Below are positions 24,701 through 36,700 of a stretch of 64,000 nucleotides of DNA, piece by piece. The notes under the pieces are model-generated. The model was not told the DNA's origin, did no database searches, and worked only from the letters and a program-made list of their open reading frames with translations. The translations under genes were made by a program, and so were the position numbers. This DNA is from Clytia hemisphaerica. Taxonomy: Eukaryota > Cnidaria > Hydrozoa > Leptothecata > Clytiidae. The first letter of the stretch is position 1, and every line of letters begins with the position of its first letter. Location of the stretch: the NCBI GenBank assembly GCA_902728285.1, contig CACVBU010000693.1, positions 329,143-393,142 of the forward strand, given 5' to 3'.

Positions 24701-27700
24701 TACTGTTTTCAGCTAGTGAAGCACCCGGTGATAAATGTTACCTATAACTTCAACTCAAATTAGAGATGAAGTTGCCTCTCCCTAATTCGAACTTCTATTA
24801 TATGAATCTCTCCAAAATTCGAACTAATTTCAAGTCCCCCGTCATAGAGAGACCCTATTGAACTTCTTTCAATAATCTGAGTCTGTCTGTGATTCGAACA
24901 AATAAGATTTCCCGTTCGAACTCGAATTTGACGACATACTTTAGCGAGAACTCCCTCCTTTTGGTCTTCTTTGTAATTATCCTTCTTGACTTTGTAAGTT
25001 TTATGGAGCAATTCCAACTTTGTGGGATCAGCTTGTAAATGGACGTCCGAACCTTGCTCGTATGCTTCCCAAGCGAAAACTGTAAGAACGAAATGTTAGT
25101 ATTATATCCATTAAGAAATTCTCTATCAAATCATAATATTTATGTGTAATTAATATTTCTTTTCCTTTCTTAGAATGATTTAAAAAAAACTGTGGGTACT
25201 GTATATTAGGGGGAGGGGGAGATAAAAAACTTTTTGCAAAAATTAAGGCTTGAATTAGAATTCCGGCAGGTCCAAAATGCATAAAACATAATGCATATTG
25301 CATAAAGCAATGCATAATAATTGACAAATGTCAATTTTAGAGGCTATAATAAAGAGAATTTGAAAGATAATACTTTCAACAAAACAAATACACCATTTTC
25401 TACCAGAAAATAAAGGGTAGAAAGCTGTAAATTTGAATTTTAGATGACGAAGAAAATCTATGATCCACTGAAAATGCTTGTCGCCATTTTTATTTTCATA
25501 GTTGTATTTTACAGAACGTAGTATAGTGTAGAAATAAAAACACGAAATATCTCCTCCGTATATTACTTTTCTAAGTTCTCAGAGATCTTTTCGAACAATT
25601 GCTAATAAATTTCAACGGGCTTTCCCTCTTACAAAGCATTAACCATGTGAATGCTTTTTGTTAGATAAGCCAATATCGAGCCAATATAAATTAAAGAGTT
25701 TCATGCAAAAGCTAGATCAAAGAAAATAGACTTCGAATCTTTTTACATTCGAATGTTTATGGTTTTTCTGAGAAAGAAGAAGGGGGAAACCTTTCTGATC
25801 TGTTGTATCTTCTTATTATTTATGCTGACGGATAACCCTTTGTTGTTATGATTCGAATGATTTCTCTTTCGCTCGGATTCGAAAAGTAAATATTATATGT
25901 CTGGGGAAATCCCTCTGATTGGAATGTTTACAAGAAACTCTTCTGAAGAGGTTTTCGCAGTTTTAGCCTCTACAAAGGAGAGTTTTAGAAAATAAAAAAT
26001 CGTTCTGTAAATTACACAGAACTATTATGCATTATGCAATATGCATTATGTTTTATGCATTTTGTACCTGCCGATTAGAATTCCTATCAGTTGAAAATGA
26101 AAAAGATAAATTTCCTAAAGAAGTCAGGATGGGTCATAAAAGTAATGCAGAAGAGGAATAATCAATAAAAACAAAGATAGTCATCACTTACGCTGTGCGT
26201 TTGCAACATCTTTGACATTTCCAGACGCTCTGACAAAATTATCACCATAATAATTGACACTAAAGAAAAAAACACATGAGGTTAATGCATGACTCTCAAG
26301 CATTTCTGAGACATTTCTAACTTAACCCATTAAGTTCCACTACCGAGTCGAGATTGGCAATTTCTTTTTCTTAGTGGGGGATGTGTACGCAAAATTTGTA
26401 AAAAAATGAACGGTGTGATCAAGGAACTTGGTGTGATGGCATTTCATAGGCTTAAAGGCGCAAAAAAAACAACTACATCTGAACCTGTAAAGAAGCATAA
26501 ATTATAAAGTCTAATTTTTAAGTTAAAAAACCAAAACGTTACGACACGTCAACAACGGATGATAGATGATGCAATCCCTTACTTTTTGCCTTTATCACCG
26601 TTCTTGTTGAAAGGGCTCTCCCTCATGGAACGTGTTTTCGGGTCGTAGAATGCCGAGTTTTGATCCAAATTATGCAAGTACTAAAATTAATTTAAATAGA
26701 ATTTAATAATTCAGGCCTCATTTATATGGTTTCTTATCTTTTTACTTTTATCATAAAGCTGTGTTTTTCAGGGGGCACGATGCTTAATAATAGACCTTTA
26801 AATAAATTATGTAACGAACATCACTTGCCTCGTTTTGAAATTATTGCCATGGTGATTAACTCCCAGCAGATTTTATTACAACTACTTTCTATTCATAAAA
26901 AATTATCTAATATCTCAAGGGATATGAAGTTTTATTGAAGCCTGGTGGTTCACTTTTATTGGGGAAGATTATAAATACAATGCAAGAAATCGAGAGAACA
27001 TCCTACAAACTTTTTGTTATTAAAAATCAGATAAAAGTTTTGTCAGTGCATAAAAATTGGGAAAATCGCTTTGATTACAGTATATAAAATTTGAATTGCG
27101 TAAAATTTGTAATAAAATTATTATACCTTGGCTGTATCTTCACGGATTCTCAAATTTCGAACAGTTTGCCGCCTGAAAAGTATATACACAATCAACATCA
27201 ATTATTTTTTAAGGAAAGCATGTAAAATGTATAATAGAGTACACAATAAAAAATTTCTAAAGACAAACTTCGTAATATGCAGGATGCAGGGAGAAGTAAA
27301 ATGCGAAGAAACATGCAAAATGTTTGACATACACATTAGAGTCGAATTTTTGGCCAGGCATGTCAACCTGGTCTGCATATTTATCCTCTTCTTCGTCGTC
27401 TTCCTTGTTGATCTAAAATGGAAACAGATTTGTGGTCAACCTCTTGAAACTATAAAACACAACACCTGGGAATACTTATAGATATCTAATAGCCCCCAAC
27501 TACTTTGAAACTAGGCCAGTGCCAGCGCCTCCAAGACGTTTTGCTTTTTTCCAAATTTCAAATTGTTCATGAGCAAGCTTTTGTGATTTACTTTCGTGAA
27601 TTTGAGGGTACTGGGAAGCCCACCAGTTTTTGTATATTGGCGTTTTTGAGACAAAATGTCATTAGCTTGATAATTTTGAGGAAGATGCCTTATTTTCATC

Positions 27701-30700
27701 ATTCTTTTACTTACCACAAAAGCCCCATAATTATTGATCTAAAAAAGTTTAAACATTTTTGTCATTTTTCTGTCTTAAAAAGAACTCGGTATAATCCTAT
27801 ATCGCAAACACGGGTAAAGTACAAGAATCTCAGTATGCGGACTGCGGACTGACGGTATGTGCGGGCCAAAAATTGGTTTTAAAATTGCACCCTTACAGTG
27901 CAGCAAAAATCAGTGAAAATCATACCCTTAGAGTGCATTTTCCCCCAAATTTTCGATCCCTTTCGTGCAAAAAATGATCAAAATTCTAGTATTTTTGGTC
28001 AAAATATCTAGATTTTTCAATAATTTTCTGAAATTTCTACCCTTACAGTGCATCTCTAGTTTTTCCGACCCTTACAGTGCATTTTAAACATATTGGAAAA
28101 GGTACCCTTAGTTGAAGGAGAGTGAAAAATTATGTCAATACTGCGGACAAGGCTTGTATCTGAGAATTGGCAAAAATCAGTCAGTTGTTTTTCCAGTGTC
28201 TATGATAGTTCCATGGTGAAATTAAACAAATATTCAAGAAAATTTTTTGGTTCATTTTTTTACCGTTTTAATAATGTCGAGATTTCCGGATTCCAGTTCT
28301 TCCTCAAGCTTAGCTGCTTTCAACTGTCTTTTTGCCTAGAAATGAAGGACAAAAAGCACAATTAGCGTTATACGACATAATCGCAACAAGCATTACATAT
28401 TGTATGCTTATATCCAAAAAAAATACTTCAAAGATAACGGAAAGAAACAAACACGTAAAAAGAAACAGAATTGACTATTACAGATTGAATGGAAGAAGCA
28501 AACTAGATCAATTTTTAATGATCTGGAAATCTTGGAATTATTTAATTACCTCATCAACTCTGGCATATTCTTCCAATACTTTGTGGTGCACTTTGACATC
28601 ATACGCTGCCCATCTATATGAAAATCATTAGAAAATAAGCTATACTTTTATGGACCTACCTGACAATATAATTAGACAAATTTCTTAAGCCTGCCGTCCA
28701 CTAGGCTATTTTTAGCTATCGCGAAATGATCATCTATAAATAACACTGTCTATCGCGAAATAAACCTGTCTATCGTGTTATTTTATTTCACGATAGGCGA
28801 GACCAATTTAATTTGTTGTTCTATGGGCAGATCGTTAGAAAAATATGGGTCGGTCGCTCGGTAAAATAAGAATAAATTTTTCATTTATCAGTGTTCGCAA
28901 GGTACCGAAAAAACTTTCCAAAAAATATCTGGATCAAATATTCACTTTTTTTATCTTCGATGAAGATCATATAAAATTTTAGTATATGAAATGCTTGATT
29001 TTCTGAACTTTTTTAATTTCTTGAATTAATTTTCAGCTTTATTCAAATTTGATTCTTACAAATAACTAGTGTGTAAAATATACTGTAGTGGAAATTCCAA
29101 TATTATTATTTTTTCGATTTTAACAAAAATAGGGTCGATCGGGCCCGTAGAACAAAGGGAGTGAAAAAGTTTTCATTCAAGATTTATCCAATTGCGAAAT
29201 CTTTGTTTCGCGATGATTTTTAACAATAGAACCACCTGCATTTCTTTTATTTCAATGTTTGCATAAGATCGAGTTACATGTGATCGAAGAAAAAATGAGA
29301 GAAAATCATTTTGCGATAAAAACATCTTCATCACATGAGAGCATTTTTGACTTTTGGTGTGTGCTCAAGTGTACACGCTTTTTTATTAGAACCCAGTTTA
29401 TAAGAACATTGAGGCTGAAATTCGTCGAAGAATTAAGAACATCATAAGATGCCTCAGTTTGGAAAAAAATGACAAAAAACTACAAATTTTTTCAGTTTTA
29501 ACCAAACTTAGGCACATATTTTCTAAAATTTATAGTCAAATATTGTCCAAATTTTAACAATTTCAAGTGCTCTTTAATTTGCATGATATTGTCCAATCGC
29601 GAAACCTTTCTTTCGCGATAATTCTTAACAATAGAACCACCTGCATTTATTTTATTTCAATGTTTGTATAAGATCGAATTACATGTGATCGAAGAAAAAA
29701 TGAGAGAAAATCATTTTGCGATAAAAACATCTTCATCACATGAGAGCATTTTTTACTTTTGGTGTGTGCTCAAGTGTACACGTTTTTTTTATTAGAAACC
29801 AGTTTATAAGAAAATTGAGGCTGAAATTCGTTGAAAAATTAAGAACATCGTAAGATGCCTCAGTTTGGAAAAAAAATGACAAGAAACTACAATTTTTTCC
29901 TCTTTTCAAGCAGTTTTAACCGAACTTAGGCACGGATTTTCTAAAATTGATAGTCAAATATTGTCCAAATTTTACCAGATTTAAGTGCTCTCTAATTTGC
30001 ATGATATTGTTGATTTAGAGTAGTCTGAAAAATTAAGAACGCATTTAAGAACGTTTCAGGCTGAAAATTGCTAAAAAATAAGCACATCCAGGCTCAGCCA
30101 AATTTTAGTTGTTCTAATTAAGAAAAACGTGTAGTGTGATTAAATATTTCCTATCTATAGGAAATATTTGTTAAAACGGTAATTTTTCTCCTTCTCCTCC
30201 TTCTCCTTCTTCAAGTCTAACGCTCGGTTTTGGTCAATTTCGTGAGTTTGTACATGAGTCTCTTTTTAAATTAAGCTCCGGCGGTAAAAACAGTAGGATG
30301 TTCTTTTTTCGAGGCGGAAGACGTCATTTCTTCGAGAAACGTCTGTGGTAAATATCCGTACGGCGCTCTATTCTCCTTGTCGATCGGGCAACGTCGGCCG
30401 TTTTTGAAGCGTATTGTTGATCGGACTGTCAAAACAAAGATGGCAGAAAATAGACAACAACTTTTGCTCTTTAGCTACTTTTCTTTGCTTTGGTTTATAT
30501 GCTTTGATAAGTTGAATTGGATCATGATTTTTGTACGATTGTCACAAGGAATGGTCGATAGTGAACTTTTCTTAATATTCCTTTCTGGATTTGATGTTTC
30601 GTTTACATTCTGTTGGTTTTGAATGAGCTGGAATGAGAGATGATACATATCTCTTGGTCTTGGAAAAACTAGGACATTTTATCAACTTTCACAACAAACT

Positions 30701-33700
30701 AACTTCAATTTTGTTTGTATATTTACATAAATCATACGAAGGCAAGTGACTGTGAATAAATCTGACCATGTTATACCTGAAAAATTACATACTTGCAATA
30801 TGAAAAAAGTTTGCACCCAACGAATGCAATGCCGACAATGCAAGTTTTTTTATCTACAACAATGAATTAACTGCTGGGGTTAGTGACAGTTAAGGAAAAC
30901 TCGTTGCAGTTATAAATTTCAAATTTTAAAGCTGATAACCGGATCCGGAACACCACGGCCCCGCCAATACGAAGAATGTTATGTTATACTTCTTAAAAGG
31001 TTTATTGCATTGAATATGGATGTTAATAATTTGAAAACACCTCACATGTACAATTAAAATTTTTCTTGAACTTGGAGATTTTCTTCCCCGCGTGCATTTT
31101 AAAACGTGGAAAACTTTAGTTGTGAATTTAGAGATCTTTTGCAACGTGTGTTTTAAACGTGGAAACTTTTGTCGTGAATTTGGAGATTTTCTTACCGTCA
31201 ACTGCTCCAACTTGGGACTATCTGACAAAGCATGGGACGGCAATTTGGTCACCATTTCACCGAACCTCCAAAGTCATTTGACTTGAGTTAATGAACGGCG
31301 TATTAAAAAAATGGCAAAACGATGGAGCGTTTGACGTCACTCGCGCAGCAAGTTACACGTTCTCTAATTCTACAATCGGCGCTATCAGTGAAAGTTATCG
31401 TGACATGTTATGAAAGGAAGTATGATTGATAAACTTGGTGGAGTTATCAAAACAAATTTGTTGTCAAAGCGATTTAACAAGTTAGTAGTGAAAATACAGA
31501 CCAGATATCAAACAGTCCCATGTTTCGACCAATCGTCCCAAGTTAAAGCAGTTGACGGTATGTTCATTTAAAATGTGGAAACTTTTGTGATAGATTAGAT
31601 AGATAGATAGATTACACGTGCATTCAAACCGTGGAAAACTTTTGTCGTGAACTTGACATTTTCTTCCACATGCATTTAAAAAATGAAGAAAACCCAAGTG
31701 ATTTCCTATGCTTTTGGAAATCATAAAATGGCTTCTGTTAGGGGAATTTTTTCCTATCGACATTCTTTCAGATTATGAAATGTTTCCCAGTATATAAAAA
31801 TGTGATTTTTTTATTTCCATTCTGTCGGAAAATATGAAATTGTTTCCCTGTTTTGAAAGATTTGCACTTTTTAGCACGTACATTATTTCAAAAAACTCCA
31901 AAAAAGTTACTTTAAATTTTTACACTTTTTACAATATTTCATATATGAAAGTATAATGCAAAATATTTCATCTCATTTTGAAAATATATAAAAGTTTCTT
32001 TGGTTTTCTTACTGTGAAATATTCTCCTTTTTGTCATTCTTTCATTTTAAATATTTTCCCTTTTTGGCTATATAATATTTCTGGAAATCACCGCTCAAAA
32101 TAATAATTATATAATCAGGTCTTTTGATGTGTTCAACAACACTCTACTTGGCGGTGCGACGCCGGGTGATCGCTAGTATAATACTAAAATCCATTTAAAG
32201 TTCACCTAACGAAAATTAAAGTTCCAGCCAATTTGATTACTGAATTGTTATTCTCAGTCAAGTTCAGCTTGGATATATTCCGTGATCCGTAGCTTTGAAC
32301 CTACAGTCATCTCATGAATAATCCTGTAAATACTGGCAATAACATAAATGGAAATTTGAAATTCTTAGGGACTTGTGCTGGCTTGATGTTATCTGAGAGT
32401 TAAAGCACTTTGAAATCTTTTGAGGATATCAATTATTATTTTAACATTTGTAAAGGAAATATTTATCCGCATCTTTGCGGCTCTTGTTGTATTTTGTATC
32501 AACATGCCAAGAGGCAAAACTAATTTAGAAGAAGATGAAAAACTATCTGAAGCCGTCAGGAATTATACATGCTTGTATGATAAGTTGCATCCCGACCAAA
32601 AAAAAAAAACACTCAAGAAAAACTATTGGAGCAAAATCAGAAAATTTCTTGGAATGGAAGAACGTAAAAATATAATCCACAGATTTGTCTGATTTTTATC
32701 ATCCAATTTCTATTACTTTATGTGGATATTGCAAATAGTTTTACTTTATCTATCCTACTCTTGAGTTGAGATGGTATTCGATCTAAATGAATAATTATTT
32801 TAATTTTCCAGATACCGCTGAAAAAACCTTCGACTCATCTTGAAGTTGGAAAGAAATTATATCTATTTCGCAATTATCCTACTTAATAGTGGACATGTAA
32901 AATAACTTCAGACATGAGATAACATTTTGCGATTACATTTCGCGATAACCAAAAATAGCAGTGCCGTGCACTACACAGCAGGCTTTACTAATCATTTTTT
33001 CAAGTTGAAAAGTGAAAAAAAAAACAATTTCTACAATCGGCGCCGAAATATTTGGCAAAAAAGAGGAATTCCTTCAAAACTTTTAAACCGCAAGCAGCCG
33101 CATATGATTTTTGAGGGCTTTGAAGTACGGTTTGAAAGTAGAGTTTTAACTCTGGGTTTTAACATTAGACTTTAAGACTTAGACAATTCTCGCCCGAGCT
33201 TCAAATTATGAAAAACGTTAAAATACCCAAAATTGTCAATATATTTCGGTGCCGATCGTAGCATAAAAATCTTTGCGTACAAAATAAAGCTTTTGTAACG
33301 ATTCCAACGTAACATAACTTACCTATCTCTTTTACCATCAAAGTCAAACTTCAGTTCTCCCTAAAATGTAGGAGTTGTTGTATGCTACTTATTTGATAAA
33401 GAGACAATCTAATAGTGATACAATTTAATCCACTGGGCATGAATATGAATATGATAAACGTAGATTTAATGCAATCCTTATTCTTTTATCTATTGTAACT
33501 ATTTGTTACCTGAAGGAGCAGCAAACATTACATATAATTTGTCTCATAACTATCAGAAGTTTTCTGACTAAAGTAAATCTAGCACTTTTGATGGAGATAC
33601 AAGATCTTCACCCTTCACATAAAAATCCCAAAAAATACTAACTGGGAAAATATCAGGAAACAAGTTCAAGAATTTAACTTCAAAGATTTTAACAATACAC

Positions 33701-36700
33701 GCTTATACTTATACAGAGGAAGATTTTTTAGTGTACATAAAAATGGAATAGGAAAATCAAAAAAATGTAACTATGAAAGGTATCGAAAATCCCCCATCTG
33801 AATAAATGATGAAATACGAATATAGGTATATATCCTATTCTATAATAAAGAAATACTCACTTAAAAAAAAATTTAGTTCGAAATATTTTTAGTATTTCTA
33901 ATAAAAAGCTTCATACATTCATTCATTCATCCACAGATATGAACTGTTTGTTTTTCCTATAAGCTTTTCAAATTTACTTACAGGTAGGAGTTCGTCAGGT
34001 TTTATGTCTTCACCAGAAAACTTAGCACCGACTCTTCTTGGCCTCTGAAATACAAAAAAATATAAATAGATCCCTCAGTAAATAGACAAAAGATTTTTCA
34101 ACTTTTCATTATTTATAAGTTTTTTGTATACACATTGTTTTTATAAGGAATCTTAACTTCGAGCTTGGATTTCCTTACTTATTTTTCCAACGAATTTCAA
34201 CATTAAAGTTCCTTATCAAGTGACTTGATTACTTTACTTGAAAGTTTGGGCATACTGGAGAAGTGGGACGTGGGACGGTGGGACGCTCAAGTGGGACGGT
34301 AGTGGGACGCTAAGGTGGGACGGTAGTGGGACGCTAAAGTGGGACGGTAGTGGGACGCTCAAGTGGGACGGTAGTGGGACGCTAAGGTGGGACGGTAGTG
34401 GGACGCTAAGGTGGGACGGTAGTGGGACGCTAAGGTGGGACGGTAGTGGGACGCTAAAGTGGGACGCTAAGGTGGGACGGTAGTGGGACGCTAAGGTGGG
34501 ACGGTAGTGGGACGCTAAGGTGGGACGGTAGTGGGACGCTCAAGTGGGACGGTAGTGGGACGCTCTTTTATATGTATTTTGTCTTTTTCTTTTTATAATA
34601 CAGTGAAGAGGGACAGGTCAAGTACTTATAAACAATACACAGATCGATCGAAATGTTTTTGACTTTTTTCATAGTGAATGGATTATAAAATAATAACATA
34701 ATCAATTTGATCGAAGCTACAAAGACACAAAAAGCTAGTCAGTCAGAATCAAATCAATTTCTGGCTCCTCCTCTTGGCTCTTTTTGTGTAATTCAATTGT
34801 GTAATTTACAGAGCAATTTCAACAATTCTAACGCTCTTTTTAGCCTAGAGGCTAAATGTCTAAATCTGCGAGAACTGATTTTAAAGAGTATCATATAAAA
34901 CAACATTCCAATCACAGGGATTTCCCCAGAGACAAGATGTTTACTTTTCGAATTCAAAATTCGAATGAAAGGAAAACATTCGAATCGACAACAAAGGGTT
35001 ACACCATCAGCATGAATAATAAAAGTATCCACATTGTTCACGTGAAAGGGAAAACCCGTGAGGTGAAACATACACGTATAATTATAAAGACAAAAAGACA
35101 ATATTCTAATAAAAGAGCGTCCCACTTGAACGTCCCACTACCGTCCCACTCATGCTGAGGGGAAAGCCCTTTATTACAATTAGAATGTTTTCTTTTCATT
35201 CGAATTCAAAATCGTGTTTCTGGGGAAACCCCTCTGATTCGAATGATTACTTTGTTATTCTCAAACTCTTCGAAATATAGTCAGGCTGCTGCTGGATTAA
35301 AGGGGGTAAAAAAGTTTTACTGGCCATTAGTTTTTCCCAGATTTAGCCTAGACAAAGTTGCAAAGGATTGAAAGTGTTGGAAAATAATAAAAATGTTCTA
35401 TAAATTAGACAATATGAGCCTGAAGATAAGGAGCCAGAAATTGATTACACATTTTCCGGTGTTTATTTTTGACTCGCACGCATATTGCTTGGTAGCTTTT
35501 CGATCAAACATCCAATTTGAATATCATTATTATTCGTTTATCATCCACTATATGATAAAAAAAATCAATATATATATTTTGGCCGAAATCCTGTGTTGGT
35601 TGAAAACTGAAGAACAGATCATGTATATGTGTTTTGTGAAAGTATTCATTTACTCATATTGAGTTCTTTCTTACTCGTACATAATTATCAGAGAAGCAAA
35701 AATACAAAAGCCTTACGAGAGAGCGTCTCACTACCGTCCCACCTTAGCGTCCCACTTGAGCGTCCCACTACCGTCCCACCTTAGCGTCCCACTACCGTCC
35801 CACCTTAGCGTCCCACTACCGTCCCACCTTAGCGTCCCACTACCGTCCCACCTTAGCGTCCCACCTGAGCGTCCCACTCGAGCGTCCCACCTGAGCGTCC
35901 CACCGTCCCACGTCCCACTTCTCCAGTATGCCGAAAGTTTGGACTGATTTGATGCTTTATTAAACAATGGATTGCAACATAGAAGAAGACTTTTATTGAA
36001 TGTTTTTTTCATAATATTTTATAATCTTCTTGTTTAGGTTTTTGTAAATGTGCAAGTTCAAGTTTAATAACTCGTATTTATTTTTCGAACCAATTCCAGT
36101 TTCAAGTTCCTTATAAACATGTTCCTTATAAAAAAATGTGTAAAATAAAAAATAATTTGAATAGAAAGTAAAATTACCTCAAGACAATCCTTCTTTTTAT
36201 GTGTCAAGGCACCACAATTTTGGCATGCACCTTTACGGAATTTGGTTGCAGATACCTTGAAAAATGAAACATTGGAAATTATATGTCATAATTTGTTATC
36301 TTCATTTTTGAATTTACAAAGTCTTACATAAAGCCTTTAAACTTCTAAATTCAAAATTTTCTTTCAAAATAAGGCAACCTGTTTGTTTTATAACACATAG
36401 ACAAAATTATCTTAAACAATATTATATGTTTTCAGCATTTATAATGCCACATAGCACAAGTATTAAAAAGAAAAGACAAAGTCCAAAGAGTATAATTTCA
36501 AACGTTATTTACCTCTTTTACACCTTTTTTGTAATAAGCATTAATATTTGCAACTTCTTTTATCTTTTCAGGTTGCACTCGCTGATGTTTAAGTGTAGGT
36601 CTAGAGTGAAAGAAACCTTTTGCGTAAATATCCAATACAATTTAGATGTTATTTTTTCTGGATACCCATTTAAATAAATTTGATGTATACTAATTCTTTT

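Larger units (their letters stand above)
34249..35932. mobile_element. 1,684-bp foldback element in SLU7 intron 4, minisatellite arms
   Basis: Inverted termini GGCATACTGGAGAAGTGGGA are perfect and continue through GTGGGACGGTGGGACGCTCA. A perfect 9-bp duplication GAAAGTTTG lies at 34240-34248 and 35933-35941. The arms (34260-34565 and 35720-35925) are tandem GTGGGACGGTA/GTGGGACGCTAAG units, and a third short block at 35117-35156 is in the right-arm orientation. No transposase. The gly/trp-rich ORFs are repeat translations. Same construction as 7159-10206 with unrelated sequence. Confidence 0.9.

Noticed and set aside
34238..34483. 81-codon gly/trp-rich repeat ORF (and 35731-36012 minus)
   Set aside because: Translation of the GTGGGACG minisatellite arms.
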